Part shown: piece by piece, positions 28,229 to 37,502 of the stretch
Layout: each line of letters opens with the position of its first letter
How positions within the stretch are numbered: position 1 is the first letter of the stretch
NCBI GenBank assembly: GCA_003491285.1
Contig: CP022705.1
Coordinates: 1,879,501 to 1,943,500 of the forward strand
DNA: 64,000 nt
Source: Methanobacterium sp. BRmetb2
GTDB taxonomy: Archaea > Methanobacteriota > Methanobacteria > Methanobacteriales > Methanobacteriaceae
Reading direction: 5' to 3'
The notes under the pieces: model-generated
Told to the model about the DNA's origin: nothing
Database searches by the model: none
Seen by the model: the letters and a program-made list of their open reading frames with translations, nothing else
Program-made: the position numbers and the translations under genes

Positions 28229-29452
28229 ATGAAAGCAGATGCTAAAAAAATTTCAGATGGAGTTTATTGGGTTGGTGTTTTTGATTGGGATTTGAGAACC
28301 TATCATGGATATACATTGAAAGGAACAACTTATAATGCCTATTTAGTTTTTGGTTCCGATAAAGTTGTTTTAATAGACAACACTTATCCTGGAACATTCC
28401 CACAAATGTTGGGAAGGATTATGGATGCTTTTGAAAAGGAAGGTAAAGAGTTAAGTATTGATTTAATAGTCCAAAATCATGTGGAAAAAGATCATAGTGG
28501 AGCTTTGGTGGAAATTCATAATAAATTCCCAGAAGCTCCCATATACTGTACTCAAAAAGCTGTAGATGGATTAAAAAATCATTATACTGCTCTTGAAAAT
28601 GTTGATTTCAATGTAGTTAAAACAGGCGACTCTTTAGACATAGGTGGAAAACAACTTGCATTTTTAGAAGCACCTCTGCTTCACTGGCCAGATAGTATGT
28701 TCACTTTATTATTGGAAGATGGAATATTATTTTCTAACGATGCCTTTGGACAACATTTATGTGTTATGGAACGTTTAGATAGTGAGATTAGTGAAGATAT
28801 TGTGATGGACGCTGCTCAAAAGTTTTTTGCTAATTTGATCACACCGTTTGCACCCTTGGTCTTAAGGAAGTTTGAAGAGGTGAAAAGTTTAGGTTTACTG
28901 GAAAAAATTAAAATTATTGCCCCGTCGCATGGCCAAATCTGGACAGAACCAATGAAGATCATTGAAGCTTATACAAACTGGTCTACAGGTCAGTGTAAAG
29001 ATAAGGTTACAATCATTTATGATACAATGCATCAGTCTACACAAAGAATGGCACATGCATTTGCTGAAGGAATTATGGCTCAAGATGTTGATGTAGTCAT
29101 GTTCTTTTTACATGAGGATGAACGCAGTGAAATTGTCAAAGAAATTTTGGACAGTAAAGCAATCTTGTTTGGCAGTCCCACAATATTTAACGGCCCATAT
29201 CCAAGTACTGGTGATCTGATATACTATTTAAATGGATTAACTTTCAATCGGACAGGTTCTAAAAAATTAGCCATTACATTCGGTTCAAAAGGATGGGGTG
29301 GTGGAGCAACCCGCAAACTTGCAGAAGATTTAGAAAAATGTGGCTTTGAAATATTCGATAAATATGAAGTTAACTACGTGCCTACCGAAACTGAACTGGA
29401 AGAATGTTATTTACTTGGCAAAAAACTGGCAAATGAGGTTAAAGGCAGTTAA
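28229..29452 (+). CDS. fprA: F420H2 oxidase FprA (A-type flavoprotein)
   Basis: This protein reduces O2 to water with F420H2 and protects anaerobic methanogens from oxygen. The N-terminal beta-lactamase-like domain has the diiron motif QNHVEKDHSG (H-x-E-x-D-H), with further ligands in HWPDSMF, FSNDAFGQH and APSHGQIW. The flavodoxin domain starts near VTIIYDTMHQSTQRMA (FMN loop), with SPTIFNGPYPS. The ATG at 28229 follows GGTGTT and is preferred over GTG 28217. A hairpin terminator follows. Confidence 0.93.
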   Translation: MKADAKKISDGVYWVGVFDWDLRTYHGYTLKGTTYNAYLVFGSDKVVLIDNTYPGTFPQMLGRIMDAFEKEGKELSIDLIVQNHVEKDHSGALVEIHNKFPEAPIYCTQKAVDGLKNHYTALENVDFNVVKTGDSLDIGGKQLAFLEAPLLHWPDSMFTLLLEDGILFSNDAFGQHLCVMERLDSEISEDIVMDAAQKFFANLITPFAPLVLRKFEEVKSLGLLEKIKIIAPSHGQIWTEPMKIIEAYTNWSTGQCKDKVTIIYDTMHQSTQRMAHAFAEGIMAQDVDVVMFFLHEDERSEIVKEILDSKAILFGSPTIFNGPYPSTGDLIYYLNGLTFNRTGSKKLAITFGSKGWGGGATRKLAEDLEKCGFEIFDKYEVNYVPTETELEECYLLGKKLANEVKGS

Positions 29453-29459
29453 ACATTAT

Positions 29460-29497
29460 ATTAGGAATTGATTGATATCTTTCATTAGTTTCCTAAT
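29460..29497 (+). terminator. Hairpin terminator of fprA
   Basis: ATTAGGAA (29460-29467) and TTCCTAAT (29490-29497) form a perfect 8-bp stem with a 22-base loop, 8 bases after the stop codon, followed by T-rich sequence (ttattctattatttttt). Confidence 0.5.
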
Positions 29498-29664
29498 TTA
29501 TTCTATTATTTTTTAAGGATTTTTTTAGAAAATTAATTTTATAGTTAATTAAATCATTAAAAAATTATTAATATTTTTTTAATTACAAATCTATTTACAA
29601 TTTGAACTTTATATTATAATATTAATTATAAAGGTTCTGAGAATGGTTTTAGGGGGTGAAACAT

Positions 29665-30078
29665 GTGAAATACTTAAAAATTAAAAATGATATGGATTCT
29701 AAACAACGATTGATTTTGAGTTTATTCTGGACTAATCGTAAAGCAGCCCGTGCTGAAGGGTGTGCACCCTTTTTAGTTAAAAGAATAAGTACAGAAAACA
29801 ATAATTACGTTCCTGAGGATGGAAAACTACTTAAATTATCTGAAAATATTTTAGAGGATATTTTAAGTGATATGGAATCAGGTAAAAGAGTTGATCTGGA
29901 ACTGGAACTTGGCGAAGAATTATTTAATGCCACAATTGGAATGGATTGTTTCTCCATATCTGCTACAAAAGACCCAGAATTAGAGGATGAGATCATAGAA
30001 AAATTGGAATCTGAATTAAACCGCAAATATCCCAACTTCTGTGAAACTTTTATTCCACGGGTAATGCCTCAAAATTGA
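29665..30078 (+). CDS. Conserved hypothetical protein
   Basis: This protein of about 137 residues is acidic and mixed alpha/beta with no membrane segment. The GTG at 29665 is chosen because AGGGGGTG lies 7 bases upstream; the alternative GTG 29656 is inside that site. Segments such as TNRKAARAEGCAPFLVKRI and LELELGEELFNATIG are probably conserved in methanobacteria, but I do not recognise a family. It lies between fprA and the thermosome gene with its own promoter-like TATAATATTAATTATAAAG. Confidence 0.6.
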   Translation: MKYLKIKNDMDSKQRLILSLFWTNRKAARAEGCAPFLVKRISTENNNYVPEDGKLLKLSENILEDILSDMESGKRVDLELELGEELFNATIGMDCFSISATKDPELEDEIIEKLESELNRKYPNFCETFIPRVMPQN

Positions 30079-30302
30079 TGTCTTCCACTTTTTATTTAAT
30101 TTTAAATTTGTAGAAATACATTTTTTAGTACGTATTTTTAATTCTTTAATTTAATTTTTTTAATAATTATTCCTTAAATTAGTTTAAAATACTTATTCAC
30201 ATTTTATTTTTTGATTAACATCACATTATTTAGTAATTTATTTTTATACATGATTAATATGAGATATATTTGTTTTAAATGTATATTGTTTAAATCCAAT
30301 AT

Positions 30303-30360
30303 TCGAAAAATATTTATAGAACCTCTAACCCATCGATAAATTACAAAGAAAGAGGTGAAA
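30303..30360 (+). promoter_or_regulatory. Promoter and ribosome binding site of the thermosome gene
   Basis: A BRE-like CGAAAAA is followed directly by the TATA box TATTTATA (30311-30318), about 45 bases before the ATG. AGAGGTGAAA at 30351-30360 is the ribosome binding site. This strong BRE/TATA pair fits a highly expressed, possibly heat-induced gene. Confidence 0.65.
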
Positions 30361-30362
30361 TA

Positions 30363-32027
30363 ATGGCACAATTAGGTGGCCCAGGCCAACCAGTTTTAAT
30401 ATTACCAGAAGGTACTAATAGATTCTTAGGACGAGACGCTCAAAGAATGAACATATTCGCGGGAAAAGTTCTTGCAGAAACAATTAGAACAACTTTAGGC
30501 CCAAAAGGAATGGACAAAATGCTAGTTGATTCCTTAGGCGATATTGTGGTAACTAATGACGGTGTTACCATTCTCAGAGAAATGGACATAGAACATCCAG
30601 CAGCCAAGATGCTGGTAGAAGTGGCCAAAACCCAGGAAGACGAAGTAGGGGATGGAACCACAACTGCAGTTATAATCGCTGGAGAATTATTAAAAAAAGC
30701 AGAGGATTTACTGGAAATGGACATCCATCCTACAGTAATTGCTATGGGTTACAGACAAGCAGCTCTAAAGGCAATGGAAATCTTAAATAAAATTACAATC
30801 GATGCTGATGATCGTGAAACTCTAATGAATGTGGCCATGACTGCTATGACAGGAAAAGGAAGCGAAAAAGCTAAAGAACCGTTAGCAAAGCTTGTTGTCG
30901 ATGCAGTAATGCAAGTTGAAGAAGAAGGTGAAGTTGATAAGGATAATATTAATATTCACAGGATTCAAGGGGCAGTTGTAGATGATTCTCAGATTGTAAA
31001 TGGTGTTGTTGTAGATAAAAGTAGAGCAGATCCTTCCATGCCTAAAAAAGTAGAAAATGCTAAGATTGCTTTACTCAAATACCCAATTGAAGTAAAAGAT
31101 CTTGAAACTGATGCTAAAATCAAATTAACTGATCCATCACAGATGCAAGCTTTCATTGAAAATGAAGAACAAATGATCAAAGACATGGTTCAAAAAGTTG
31201 TTGATTCTGGTGCCAATATTTTATTCTGTCAGAAAGGTATAGATGACCTGGCACAACATTACTTAGCAAGAGAGGGTATTTTAGCTGTTAAAAGAGTTAA
31301 AAAATCCGATATGACCCGTCTCGAAAAAGCTACCGGTGCACAATTGGTAACTAACATTGACGATTTAGATTCAGATTCATTAGGAGAAGCTGGATTAGTA
31401 TATGAAAAGAAAATCTTCGATGAAGTTATGATATTTGTAGAAGACTGTGCAGAACCTAAAGCTGTATCTATAATAATCAGAGGAAGCACTAGACATGTTG
31501 CAGAAGAACTGGAAAGAGCTCTCGAGGATGCAATAGGTGTTGTAGCTGCTACTATTGAGGATAAAAAGGTTGTAATTGGTGGAGGTGCTCCAGAAATTGC
31601 AATTTCTAAAGAATTAAAAGATTATGCATCTTCTATTAGTGGAAGAGAACAGCTTGCTGTTGCAGCCTTTGCTGAGGCACTGGAAGTAGTTCCCAAAACA
31701 TTAGCTGAAAATGCTGGTTTGGATAGTATAGATTCTCTCGTGGATCTAAGAGCCGCACAGGAGACTTCTCCTTATATGGGACTTGATGTCTTTAAAGGTG
31801 AAGTTGCTGACATGAAAGTTGCTGGAGTGGTGGAACCTCATCGAGTTAAAAAACAGGCAATTCAATCTGCAGCAGAGGCAGCTGAAATGATTCTCAGAAT
31901 TGATGATGTCATTGCAACCACCGGTACTGGAAGTGCCCCTGACATGGAGGGTATGGAAGGAATGGGTGGAATGGGTGGAATGGGTGGAATGGGTGGAATG
32001 CCTGGTGGAATGCCGCCCATGATGTGA
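30363..32027 (+). CDS. ths: Thermosome subunit (group II chaperonin)
   Basis: This is the archaeal CCT-type chaperonin. Nucleotide-binding motifs are LGPKGMDKMLVDSLGD and TNDGVTIL at about residues 40-70, GDGTTTAVI near 97, and VVIGGGAPE near 405. The C-terminus is a repeated GMGGMGGMGG tail ending GGMPPMM, a chaperonin hallmark. The 554-aa length is standard. It has a strong promoter and ends in a clear hairpin terminator, so it is monocistronic. Subunit class (alpha or beta) is not decided here. Confidence 0.96.
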   Translation: MAQLGGPGQPVLILPEGTNRFLGRDAQRMNIFAGKVLAETIRTTLGPKGMDKMLVDSLGDIVVTNDGVTILREMDIEHPAAKMLVEVAKTQEDEVGDGTTTAVIIAGELLKKAEDLLEMDIHPTVIAMGYRQAALKAMEILNKITIDADDRETLMNVAMTAMTGKGSEKAKEPLAKLVVDAVMQVEEEGEVDKDNINIHRIQGAVVDDSQIVNGVVVDKSRADPSMPKKVENAKIALLKYPIEVKDLETDAKIKLTDPSQMQAFIENEEQMIKDMVQKVVDSGANILFCQKGIDDLAQHYLAREGILAVKRVKKSDMTRLEKATGAQLVTNIDDLDSDSLGEAGLVYEKKIFDEVMIFVEDCAEPKAVSIIIRGSTRHVAEELERALEDAIGVVAATIEDKKVVIGGGAPEIAISKELKDYASSISGREQLAVAAFAEALEVVPKTLAENAGLDSIDSLVDLRAAQETSPYMGLDVFKGEVADMKVAGVVEPHRVKKQAIQSAAEAAEMILRIDDVIATTGTGSAPDMEGMEGMGGMGGMGGMGGMPGGMPPMM

Positions 32028-32062
32028 TTAAAGGATTTGATCCTTTAATTTCTTATTTTTTT
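32027..32062 (+). terminator. Hairpin terminator of the thermosome gene
   Basis: ATTAAAGGA (32027-32035) and TCCTTTAAT (32041-32049) form a perfect 9-bp stem with a 5-base loop, beginning at the stop codon. A T-rich tract follows immediately. Confidence 0.7.
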
Positions 32063-32125
32063 TAAAAATTAAGTTTTAAAATTAGTTTTGCACTTAAATT
32101 GTTAACTTTTTTTTAAAGATTAATA

Positions 32126-32164
32126 TTTATAATGATTAATAATAATTTATAATGATTAATAATA
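32126..32164 (+). repeat. Tandem 19-base direct repeat upstream of acs
   Basis: TTTATAATGATTAATAATA occurs at 32126-32144 and again at 32146-32164, a 20-base period. A TATA-like stretch (AAATATATATAC) follows at about 32167-32178. The arrangement suggests an upstream regulatory site for the acetate genes. Confidence 0.55.
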
Positions 32165-32236
32165 GAAAAATATATATACTATGAAAAACTTAGAAACAAC
32201 CATAATACAGGAAAAAAAGGTAACGGCGGGAGATAA

Positions 32237-34141
32237 ATGACTCAAGACACAACAGTTCTTCTTGATGAAAGAAGAATTTTCAAGCCAAATAAAGATGTAG
32301 TTGAGAAAGCACACGTTAAAAATTGGGAAGCTGAGAGAGAAAAAGGAAAAGATATTGAAAAATATTGGGAAGAGAAGGCTGAACAATTCGAATGGTTTAA
32401 AAAATATGATAAAGTGCTTGATGATAGTAATAAACCCTTTTATAAGTGGTTCGTAAATGGAAAAATAAATATGGCTTATAATGCGGTGGACCGATGGATT
32501 CACACTGAAAAAAGAAATCAAGTGGCCATATTATACGTCAATGAAAGAGGAAAAGAGAAAAAAGTTACTTACTATGAATTATACCGTGAAGTAAATAAAT
32601 TAGCCAATGCATTTAAAAATTTGGGAGTAAAAAAGGGAGATACAGTATCAACATATCTCCCTATGTGTCCTGAACTGATTATTACACTCTTAGCATGTAC
32701 CAAAATTGGGGCTGTGCACAGCGTCGTATATTCTGGTTTAAGTGTTGGGGCTTTTGTAGAGAGAGTAAATGATGCTAAAGCCAAAATAGTGGTAACTGCT
32801 GATGGAACATATAGAAGAGGGAAAATAATTGATTTAAAGAAAATATCGGATGAAGCAGTATTACGGTGCCCAACTATAGAAACCATAGTTGTTGTAAACC
32901 ATACTGGAAGCCCCATAAAAATATCAGAGTTAAGTGGAAGGGAGATATTTTATGAACGTTTAATTGAAGGAGAACCCTCCGAGTGTGAACCTGAACATAT
33001 GGACGCAGAAGATCCTTTATTTATATTATATACCTCTGGAAGTACAGGCAAACCTAAGGGAGTTATGCATACCACAGCAGGATATATGGTGGGTGTTGCA
33101 ACCACTTTAAAATATATTTTTGACATACATGAAGATGATTTATGGTGGTGTACTGGAGATATTGGTTGGATTACAGGTCACAGTTATGTATTATACGGAC
33201 CACTCCTTTTAGGAACTACTACTGTGGTTTATGAAGGAGCACCAGATTACCCGGACCCAGGAGTATGGTGGAATTTAGTGGAAAGATACGGAGTAACCAA
33301 ATTTTACACAGCACCAACAGCTATACGCCATTTAATGCGATTTGGTAACCGTTATCCGAATTTATATGATTTATCTTCCCTTAAGATACTGGGAACTGTT
33401 GGAGAACCAATAAATCCCGAGGCATGGATATGGTATTATAAAAATGTGGGCAAAGAGAAAACACCAATTATGGACACTTGGTGGCAGACTGAAACTGGAA
33501 TGCACCTAATCTCTCCGTTACCAGCTGCACCATTAAAACCAGGATCAGCAACTAAACCATTTCCAGGAATAGAAGCTGATGTTGTTGATGAATATGGAAA
33601 ATCAGTACCCCTGGGTAAGGGCGGTTTGCTGGTAATTAAAACTCCGTGGCCTTCCATGTTCCGGACGCTTTATAATGATGAACAGAGATTCTTAGATGTA
33701 TACTGGAACGATGTTCCTGGAGGAGTTTACAGTGCAGGGGACATGGCTCGAAAAGACGAAGACGGATACTTTTGGATTCAGGGCCGTTCCGATGATGTCC
33801 TAAAAATTGCTGGTCATAGAGTTGGAACTTCAGAAGTTGAATCTGCTTTTGTAAGTCACCCTGCTGTGGCAGAAGCTGGTGTAATTGGTAAATCTGATCC
33901 CATTAAAGGGGAAGTTATTAAAGCATTCCTTATATTAAGAGAAGGAAACAAGTTGAACACCCAGTTAATCGAAGAACTAGCAAGACATGTGAGATATGAA
34001 TTAGGACCTGTTGCAGTTCTAGGTGAGATGGAACAAGTAGAGAAACTTCCGAAAACCAGAAGTGGTAAGATTATGAGGAGGATTTTGAGAGCAAAAGAAG
34101 AAGGAAAAGATTTAGGCGATACATCTACATTAGAAGAATAA
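32237..34141 (+). CDS. acs: Acetyl-CoA synthetase (AMP-forming)
   Basis: This enzyme activates acetate to acetyl-CoA with ATP, producing AMP. The AMP-binding loop YTSGSTGKPKGVMHTT is at about residue 267, WWQTETGMHL at about 415, and the C-terminal lysine motif KTRSGKIMRRILR near 610. The 634-aa length is normal. A GGGAGAT ribosome binding site precedes the ATG. It is followed 34 bases later by an acetate transporter, so the pair supports acetate assimilation for biosynthesis in an otherwise autotrophic methanogen (inference). Confidence 0.95.
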   Translation: MTQDTTVLLDERRIFKPNKDVVEKAHVKNWEAEREKGKDIEKYWEEKAEQFEWFKKYDKVLDDSNKPFYKWFVNGKINMAYNAVDRWIHTEKRNQVAILYVNERGKEKKVTYYELYREVNKLANAFKNLGVKKGDTVSTYLPMCPELIITLLACTKIGAVHSVVYSGLSVGAFVERVNDAKAKIVVTADGTYRRGKIIDLKKISDEAVLRCPTIETIVVVNHTGSPIKISELSGREIFYERLIEGEPSECEPEHMDAEDPLFILYTSGSTGKPKGVMHTTAGYMVGVATTLKYIFDIHEDDLWWCTGDIGWITGHSYVLYGPLLLGTTTVVYEGAPDYPDPGVWWNLVERYGVTKFYTAPTAIRHLMRFGNRYPNLYDLSSLKILGTVGEPINPEAWIWYYKNVGKEKTPIMDTWWQTETGMHLISPLPAAPLKPGSATKPFPGIEADVVDEYGKSVPLGKGGLLVIKTPWPSMFRTLYNDEQRFLDVYWNDVPGGVYSAGDMARKDEDGYFWIQGRSDDVLKIAGHRVGTSEVESAFVSHPAVAEAGVIGKSDPIKGEVIKAFLILREGNKLNTQLIEELARHVRYELGPVAVLGEMEQVEKLPKTRSGKIMRRILRAKEEGKDLGDTSTLEE

Positions 34142-34175
34142 ATATTATGTATAAATTATAGGATGGGGGATTTAA

Positions 34176-34757
34176 ATGGTTCAAGACATAATGTCCAACA
34201 TGGAAATAAAGGATACAACTGCAAATCCTGCTCCTCTAGGACTTTTAGGATTCGGACTTACAACAGTCCTACTAAATATCCACAACGCAGGATTTTTTGA
34301 GTTGAATAGTATGATACTGGCAATGGGAATAGCCTATGGGGGAATAGCCCAAATAATGGCATGTGCAATGGAATACAAGAAAGGAAATACATTTGCAACA
34401 GTTGCATTTGGTTCTTATGGATTATTTTGGTGGTCACTAGTACTAATACTAATATTACCAAAATTAGGGCTGGCGGAAGTAGCAGATCCAAATTCAATGG
34501 CCGCATATCTATTCATGTGGGGCTTATTCACAATGGTTATGTTTATAGCCACTCTCAAATTAACCCGGGGACTACAAGTTATATTCCTTTCTCTTACAGT
34601 ACTGTTCTTCCTTTTGGCATTGGGAGATATAACTGGAAATGCAACTATAACTCTCGTTGCAGGTTATGAAGGAATATTTACAGGTGCAAGCGCTATATAC
34701 GTTGGACTTGCAGAAGTTCTAAATGAAACATATGAAAGAAAAGTGATGCCTATATAA
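34176..34757 (+). CDS. satP: Acetate uptake transporter (GPR1/FUN34/SatP family)
   Basis: The family signature NPAPLGLLGFGLTTVLLN is at about residues 17-34, followed by about six hydrophobic segments in 193 residues. GGGGGATTT precedes the ATG. It lies in one operon with acs, which strongly supports acetate (or acetate-proton) uptake as its role. Two hairpins follow the gene. Confidence 0.9.
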   Translation: MVQDIMSNMEIKDTTANPAPLGLLGFGLTTVLLNIHNAGFFELNSMILAMGIAYGGIAQIMACAMEYKKGNTFATVAFGSYGLFWWSLVLILILPKLGLAEVADPNSMAAYLFMWGLFTMVMFIATLKLTRGLQVIFLSLTVLFFLLALGDITGNATITLVAGYEGIFTGASAIYVGLAEVLNETYERKVMPI

Positions 34758-34784
34758 AATTTAGATTTACAGCAATGTAAAAAA

Positions 34785-34875
34785 AATCGCTACCGCCTCC
34801 AAAATAGCGATTAAGAAATGTATAAGCTATTTGATGATATTATATCAAATGAAAATAGCTTTACATTCTTTTTTT
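34785..34875 (+). terminator. Two consecutive hairpins ending the acs-satP operon
   Basis: Hairpin 1 pairs AATCGCTA (34785) with TAGCGATT (to 34812). Hairpin 2 pairs ATGTA-t-AAGCTATTT (34818-34832) with AAATAGCTT-TACAT (34853-34866), a 14-bp stem with one bulge, and its loop contains another short TTTGAT/ATCAAA pairing. A run of T (ctttttttttg) follows. Confidence 0.65.
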
Positions 34876-34957
34876 TTGATATAAATTAAATTTCTTTTTA
34901 TATTGTTATCCAATATTTAATTAAACAGTTATTTTTTTAATATGGTTAACAATTAAA

Positions 34958-35416
34958 CTATATATTCGGATTGTAACAATACTTTCTAAAAATAATCCCA
35001 TGATCAATGAATAAGGGGTGTTTAATCCACTTGCCACATGCAATAAATCCTAATTTTTCCCAGAAATCGGTTGAAGTATTTCTTGCAATTACTTCCACTT
35101 TTTTGCCATGAGTTTTATTTAAAACATGCTTAACTAGGGAACTTCCGATTCCTTTGCCTTGAAATTGATTTTTAACTGCCAAATGTTTAATTTTGAAATT
35201 AAATCCAATTTCATTTGTTACAATACAACCAAGTACCTCTGGATGGGAACTTTTTATGGCAATATAAAATGGATTATTTTGTTGGTTTTTTTCAAATATT
35301 TCTCCAGTTTTATTCTGGGATATGCCGTAAGGGGCCCACAATACATGGTATAATAAATCTTCAGCAGATTTTTTCAAGGGAGTTTCGTTTTTGTTTATTC
35401 TGAATATTTCATACAT
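34958..35416 (-). CDS. GNAT-family N-acetyltransferase
   Basis: This 152-residue protein has the GNAT acetyl-CoA loop KNQFQGKGIGSSLVKHVL (Q-x2-G-x-G/A) and the following strand VEVIARNTSTDFWEKLGF with the terminal G-F motif. The ribosome binding site is weak; it lies 11 bases after the 78-residue membrane protein and may rely on coupling. Substrate unknown. Confidence 0.8.
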   Translation of the reverse strand: MYEIFRINKNETPLKKSAEDLLYHVLWAPYGISQNKTGEIFEKNQQNNPFYIAIKSSHPEVLGCIVTNEIGFNFKIKHLAVKNQFQGKGIGSSLVKHVLNKTHGKKVEVIARNTSTDFWEKLGFIACGKWIKHPLFIDHGIIFRKYCYNPNI

Positions 35417-35427
35417 TTTTAATCAAA

Positions 35428-35664
35428 CTATTTTTTAATCACGTTTATCAGTATTAATAAGGGCAATATTGCACTTATCAAATTCAAAAAACAATTGATT
35501 ACATCTTTGATTAGATAGTTACCAATTATTAAGAGAATAACGCCAATTAAATAAAGAAAAAGGAAGAGTGAATTAATATTTTTATCCTTTTTGATCACGG
35601 TTTTGTAAAACTGAATTAGCCATCCTATTATGATAATTAATAATCCGGCGATAAATAAATACAT
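35428..35664 (-). CDS. Small membrane protein, hypothetical
   Basis: This 78-residue protein has about three hydrophobic segments (residues 2-20, 30-48, 55-75) with a short lysine-rich turn after the first. AAAGAGGT lies 5 bases before the ATG, which supports a real gene. I do not recognise the family. Confidence 0.55.
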   Translation of the reverse strand: MYLFIAGLLIIIIGWLIQFYKTVIKKDKNINSLFLFLYLIGVILLIIGNYLIKDVINCFLNLISAILPLLILINVIKK

Positions 35665-35779
35665 GAGAACCTCTTTCTAATCATTAAATAAATATATTTT
35701 GGATCACATTATGTGTGACCCTATAATTTAATAAATCATTTATCAGTAACGGAATTTGCTAGTACAAATATAAACAATT

Positions 35780-36640
35780 CTACTGGAAATTAGGGTTTAT
35801 TGGCATAACAAAAGTGTTTATGTTCAATCCACCGAGACCTATTGTATTGTTTATCTGAAGTTTAATTGTTTGATTGTTGAAATTTTTGCTTTGAATATCT
35901 AGATTATTGGACGTGTTAGTTAAGACCTCAAATCCTTCCGGATCAAATGAAAATCCACCTAAATCCACTTTTCCATTGATTTTCAACCCTAACTTATCAA
36001 GAGGATTTATTGATATAGTAATTCCTCCTATTTGGACATTAGTTGAGATATTACCGTTCTTTTTTATATTTGGATTGTCAGCTTGTATCATAAATCCTCC
36101 CAGGTTCACGTTCATATTCAGGTTATTGAAGCGGGTATCTTTTAGGATGTAAGAACCTCCACCTATATATTGAATATTTGTAGTGAACTGGTCGATTTTT
36201 GAATCATTTGCTAATACCATAGTCATACCTCCTACTTTGGTATTGTAGGTACCATTATAAGTGTATTTGTTGTTTAAAACTAATTTAGCTGAACCACTAT
36301 CCATAAACACATTCACATTCAGTGTATTCCCATTTTTAGAGTAGGTTACTGAAGGTTCTCGTGAGTCATTTACTTGTTGAGTAGTTATATTGTATATTGA
36401 ATCACTGTCATTTTGGAAGCTAACTTCTAATCCACTGGAATTGGTATCAACGTTTATATTAACCAATTCTATATCCTGGACTTGGGCATTGGTAAGTTTG
36501 AATTCCTTGGAAATCATGTTTGCCTTGTTATTATTCCTATTATTTTGTGGATATCCAAATCCAGTAACATAGACGGCGCTGATAAAAGCAGCTACTAACA
36601 CCACGATAATTATTATACTCAGAACCCTAGTATTTTCCAT
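35780..36640 (-). CDS. Membrane-anchored beta-rich envelope protein (adhesin/toast-rack-like)
   Basis: An N-terminal signal anchor (about residues 8-28) is followed by an Asn-rich linker and a beta-rich domain with recurring glycine-pair units NVNLGGFMIQA, NVQIGGITISI, KVDLGGFSFDP and IGLGGLNINTF. This pattern resembles LiaF/toast-rack-type domains, but I cannot confirm the family. AGGAGGAGTTTAA precedes the ATG, directly after the Yip1-like gene, so both are one operon. Confidence 0.65.
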   Translation of the reverse strand: MENTRVLSIIIIVVLVAAFISAVYVTGFGYPQNNRNNNKANMISKEFKLTNAQVQDIELVNINVDTNSSGLEVSFQNDSDSIYNITTQQVNDSREPSVTYSKNGNTLNVNVFMDSGSAKLVLNNKYTYNGTYNTKVGGMTMVLANDSKIDQFTTNIQYIGGGSYILKDTRFNNLNMNVNLGGFMIQADNPNIKKNGNISTNVQIGGITISINPLDKLGLKINGKVDLGGFSFDPEGFEVLTNTSNNLDIQSKNFNNQTIKLQINNTIGLGGLNINTFVMPINPNFQ

Positions 36641-37192
36641 TTAAACTCCTCCTATCAAGAATATTGCTATTATTATAAGTGTTATAACACCATAACATGA
36701 AAGGAATGATTTACCAATTCCAATTCCATGTTCAACATTTACTGCAACGGTAGCTATAACTAGCATCCATATTCCCATTAATATAAAGAGGAGAAATGAT
36801 GAAATAAGTCTTGTTGCAAGCATCGTCATCATTAAGGCAAATATGCCAAGTATGAATGTAACTGAAGTATATCCCATCAATCCAAAAATATTTTTAAATT
36901 TTCCTTTTCCTTTAAATATGAATTTAGCCACTAAATGGGTAATTCCCGCCCAGATGAAAAGTTTTAAAAGGCCTATAATTATGGCAAGTAATGCCATTAA
37001 TATTGGTAAAAAAGGGTTTTGTATTAAACCAGCTATCATTGCACCGATCATTATACCTAAAAAAGCTGAAAAAAATATAAAAAAGTATATTCCATTTAAA
37101 CAAGTATTATTATCTTTTATTTCTTTTAAAGTATTTTCAGGGGAAATTAAAATTTTCCCGCTTTTGTCAAAAAAGTTAAGGCATTTTTCCAT
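36641..37192 (-). CDS. Yip1-domain membrane protein
   Basis: This protein of about 183 residues has a short cytosolic N-terminus with SPENTLKEIKD, followed by five hydrophobic segments, matching archaeal Yip1 proteins. The ATG at 37192 is chosen because GGTGGTT lies 8 bases upstream; 37207 is a GTG inside that region. It is the first gene of an operon with the beta-rich envelope protein. Confidence 0.75.
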   Translation of the reverse strand: MEKCLNFFDKSGKILISPENTLKEIKDNNTCLNGIYFFIFFSAFLGIMIGAMIAGLIQNPFLPILMALLAIIIGLLKLFIWAGITHLVAKFIFKGKGKFKNIFGLMGYTSVTFILGIFALMMTMLATRLISSFLLFILMGIWMLVIATVAVNVEHGIGIGKSFLSCYGVITLIIIAIFLIGGV

Positions 37193-37395
37193 CAGTTTAA
37201 CCACCATTAATTATTTGGTTTTAGGATCATGTAATATTTTCTATTAATATGGTCAAAACTAAAGAATTTATCAAACTATTTTTTTATTTGGTAATTTAAG
37301 ATAATTCAATTTTATTGATTTTTAAGCTATTATTTAGTGTTTAGTAACATCATTAAATCTCTCTCAAATTTTTTTATTATCCAAAATAGTAAACT

Positions 37396-37435
37396 TTATA
37401 TATGATATAAACAAAAGTTAGTTTAGACTAACTTT
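37396..37435 (+). promoter_or_regulatory. feoAB promoter with DtxR-like palindromic operator
   Basis: TATA box TTTATATAT lies at 37396-37404. A 22-base palindrome with arms AAAGTTAGT (37414-37422) and ACTAACTTT (37427-37435) and a TTAG centre covers the predicted transcription start. The GTTAG...CTAAC core resembles known DtxR/IdeR-type sites, and a DtxR regulator is encoded in the same locus. Confidence 0.65.
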
Positions 37436-37502
37436 CAAAAGTTTATTCTTTTTTAGTTTAATTATGTTTGTGTGGATAGCGTTGGCTAACAATCAGAAGG
37501 TA

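Noticed and set aside
30363..32027. GGAATGGGT repeats as a DNA repeat element
   Set aside because: They encode the Gly-Met tail typical of thermosomes.
32156..32521. 121-codon minus-strand frame over the acs start
   Set aside because: Antisense shadow of acs, Phe/Ile-rich, no conserved motif.
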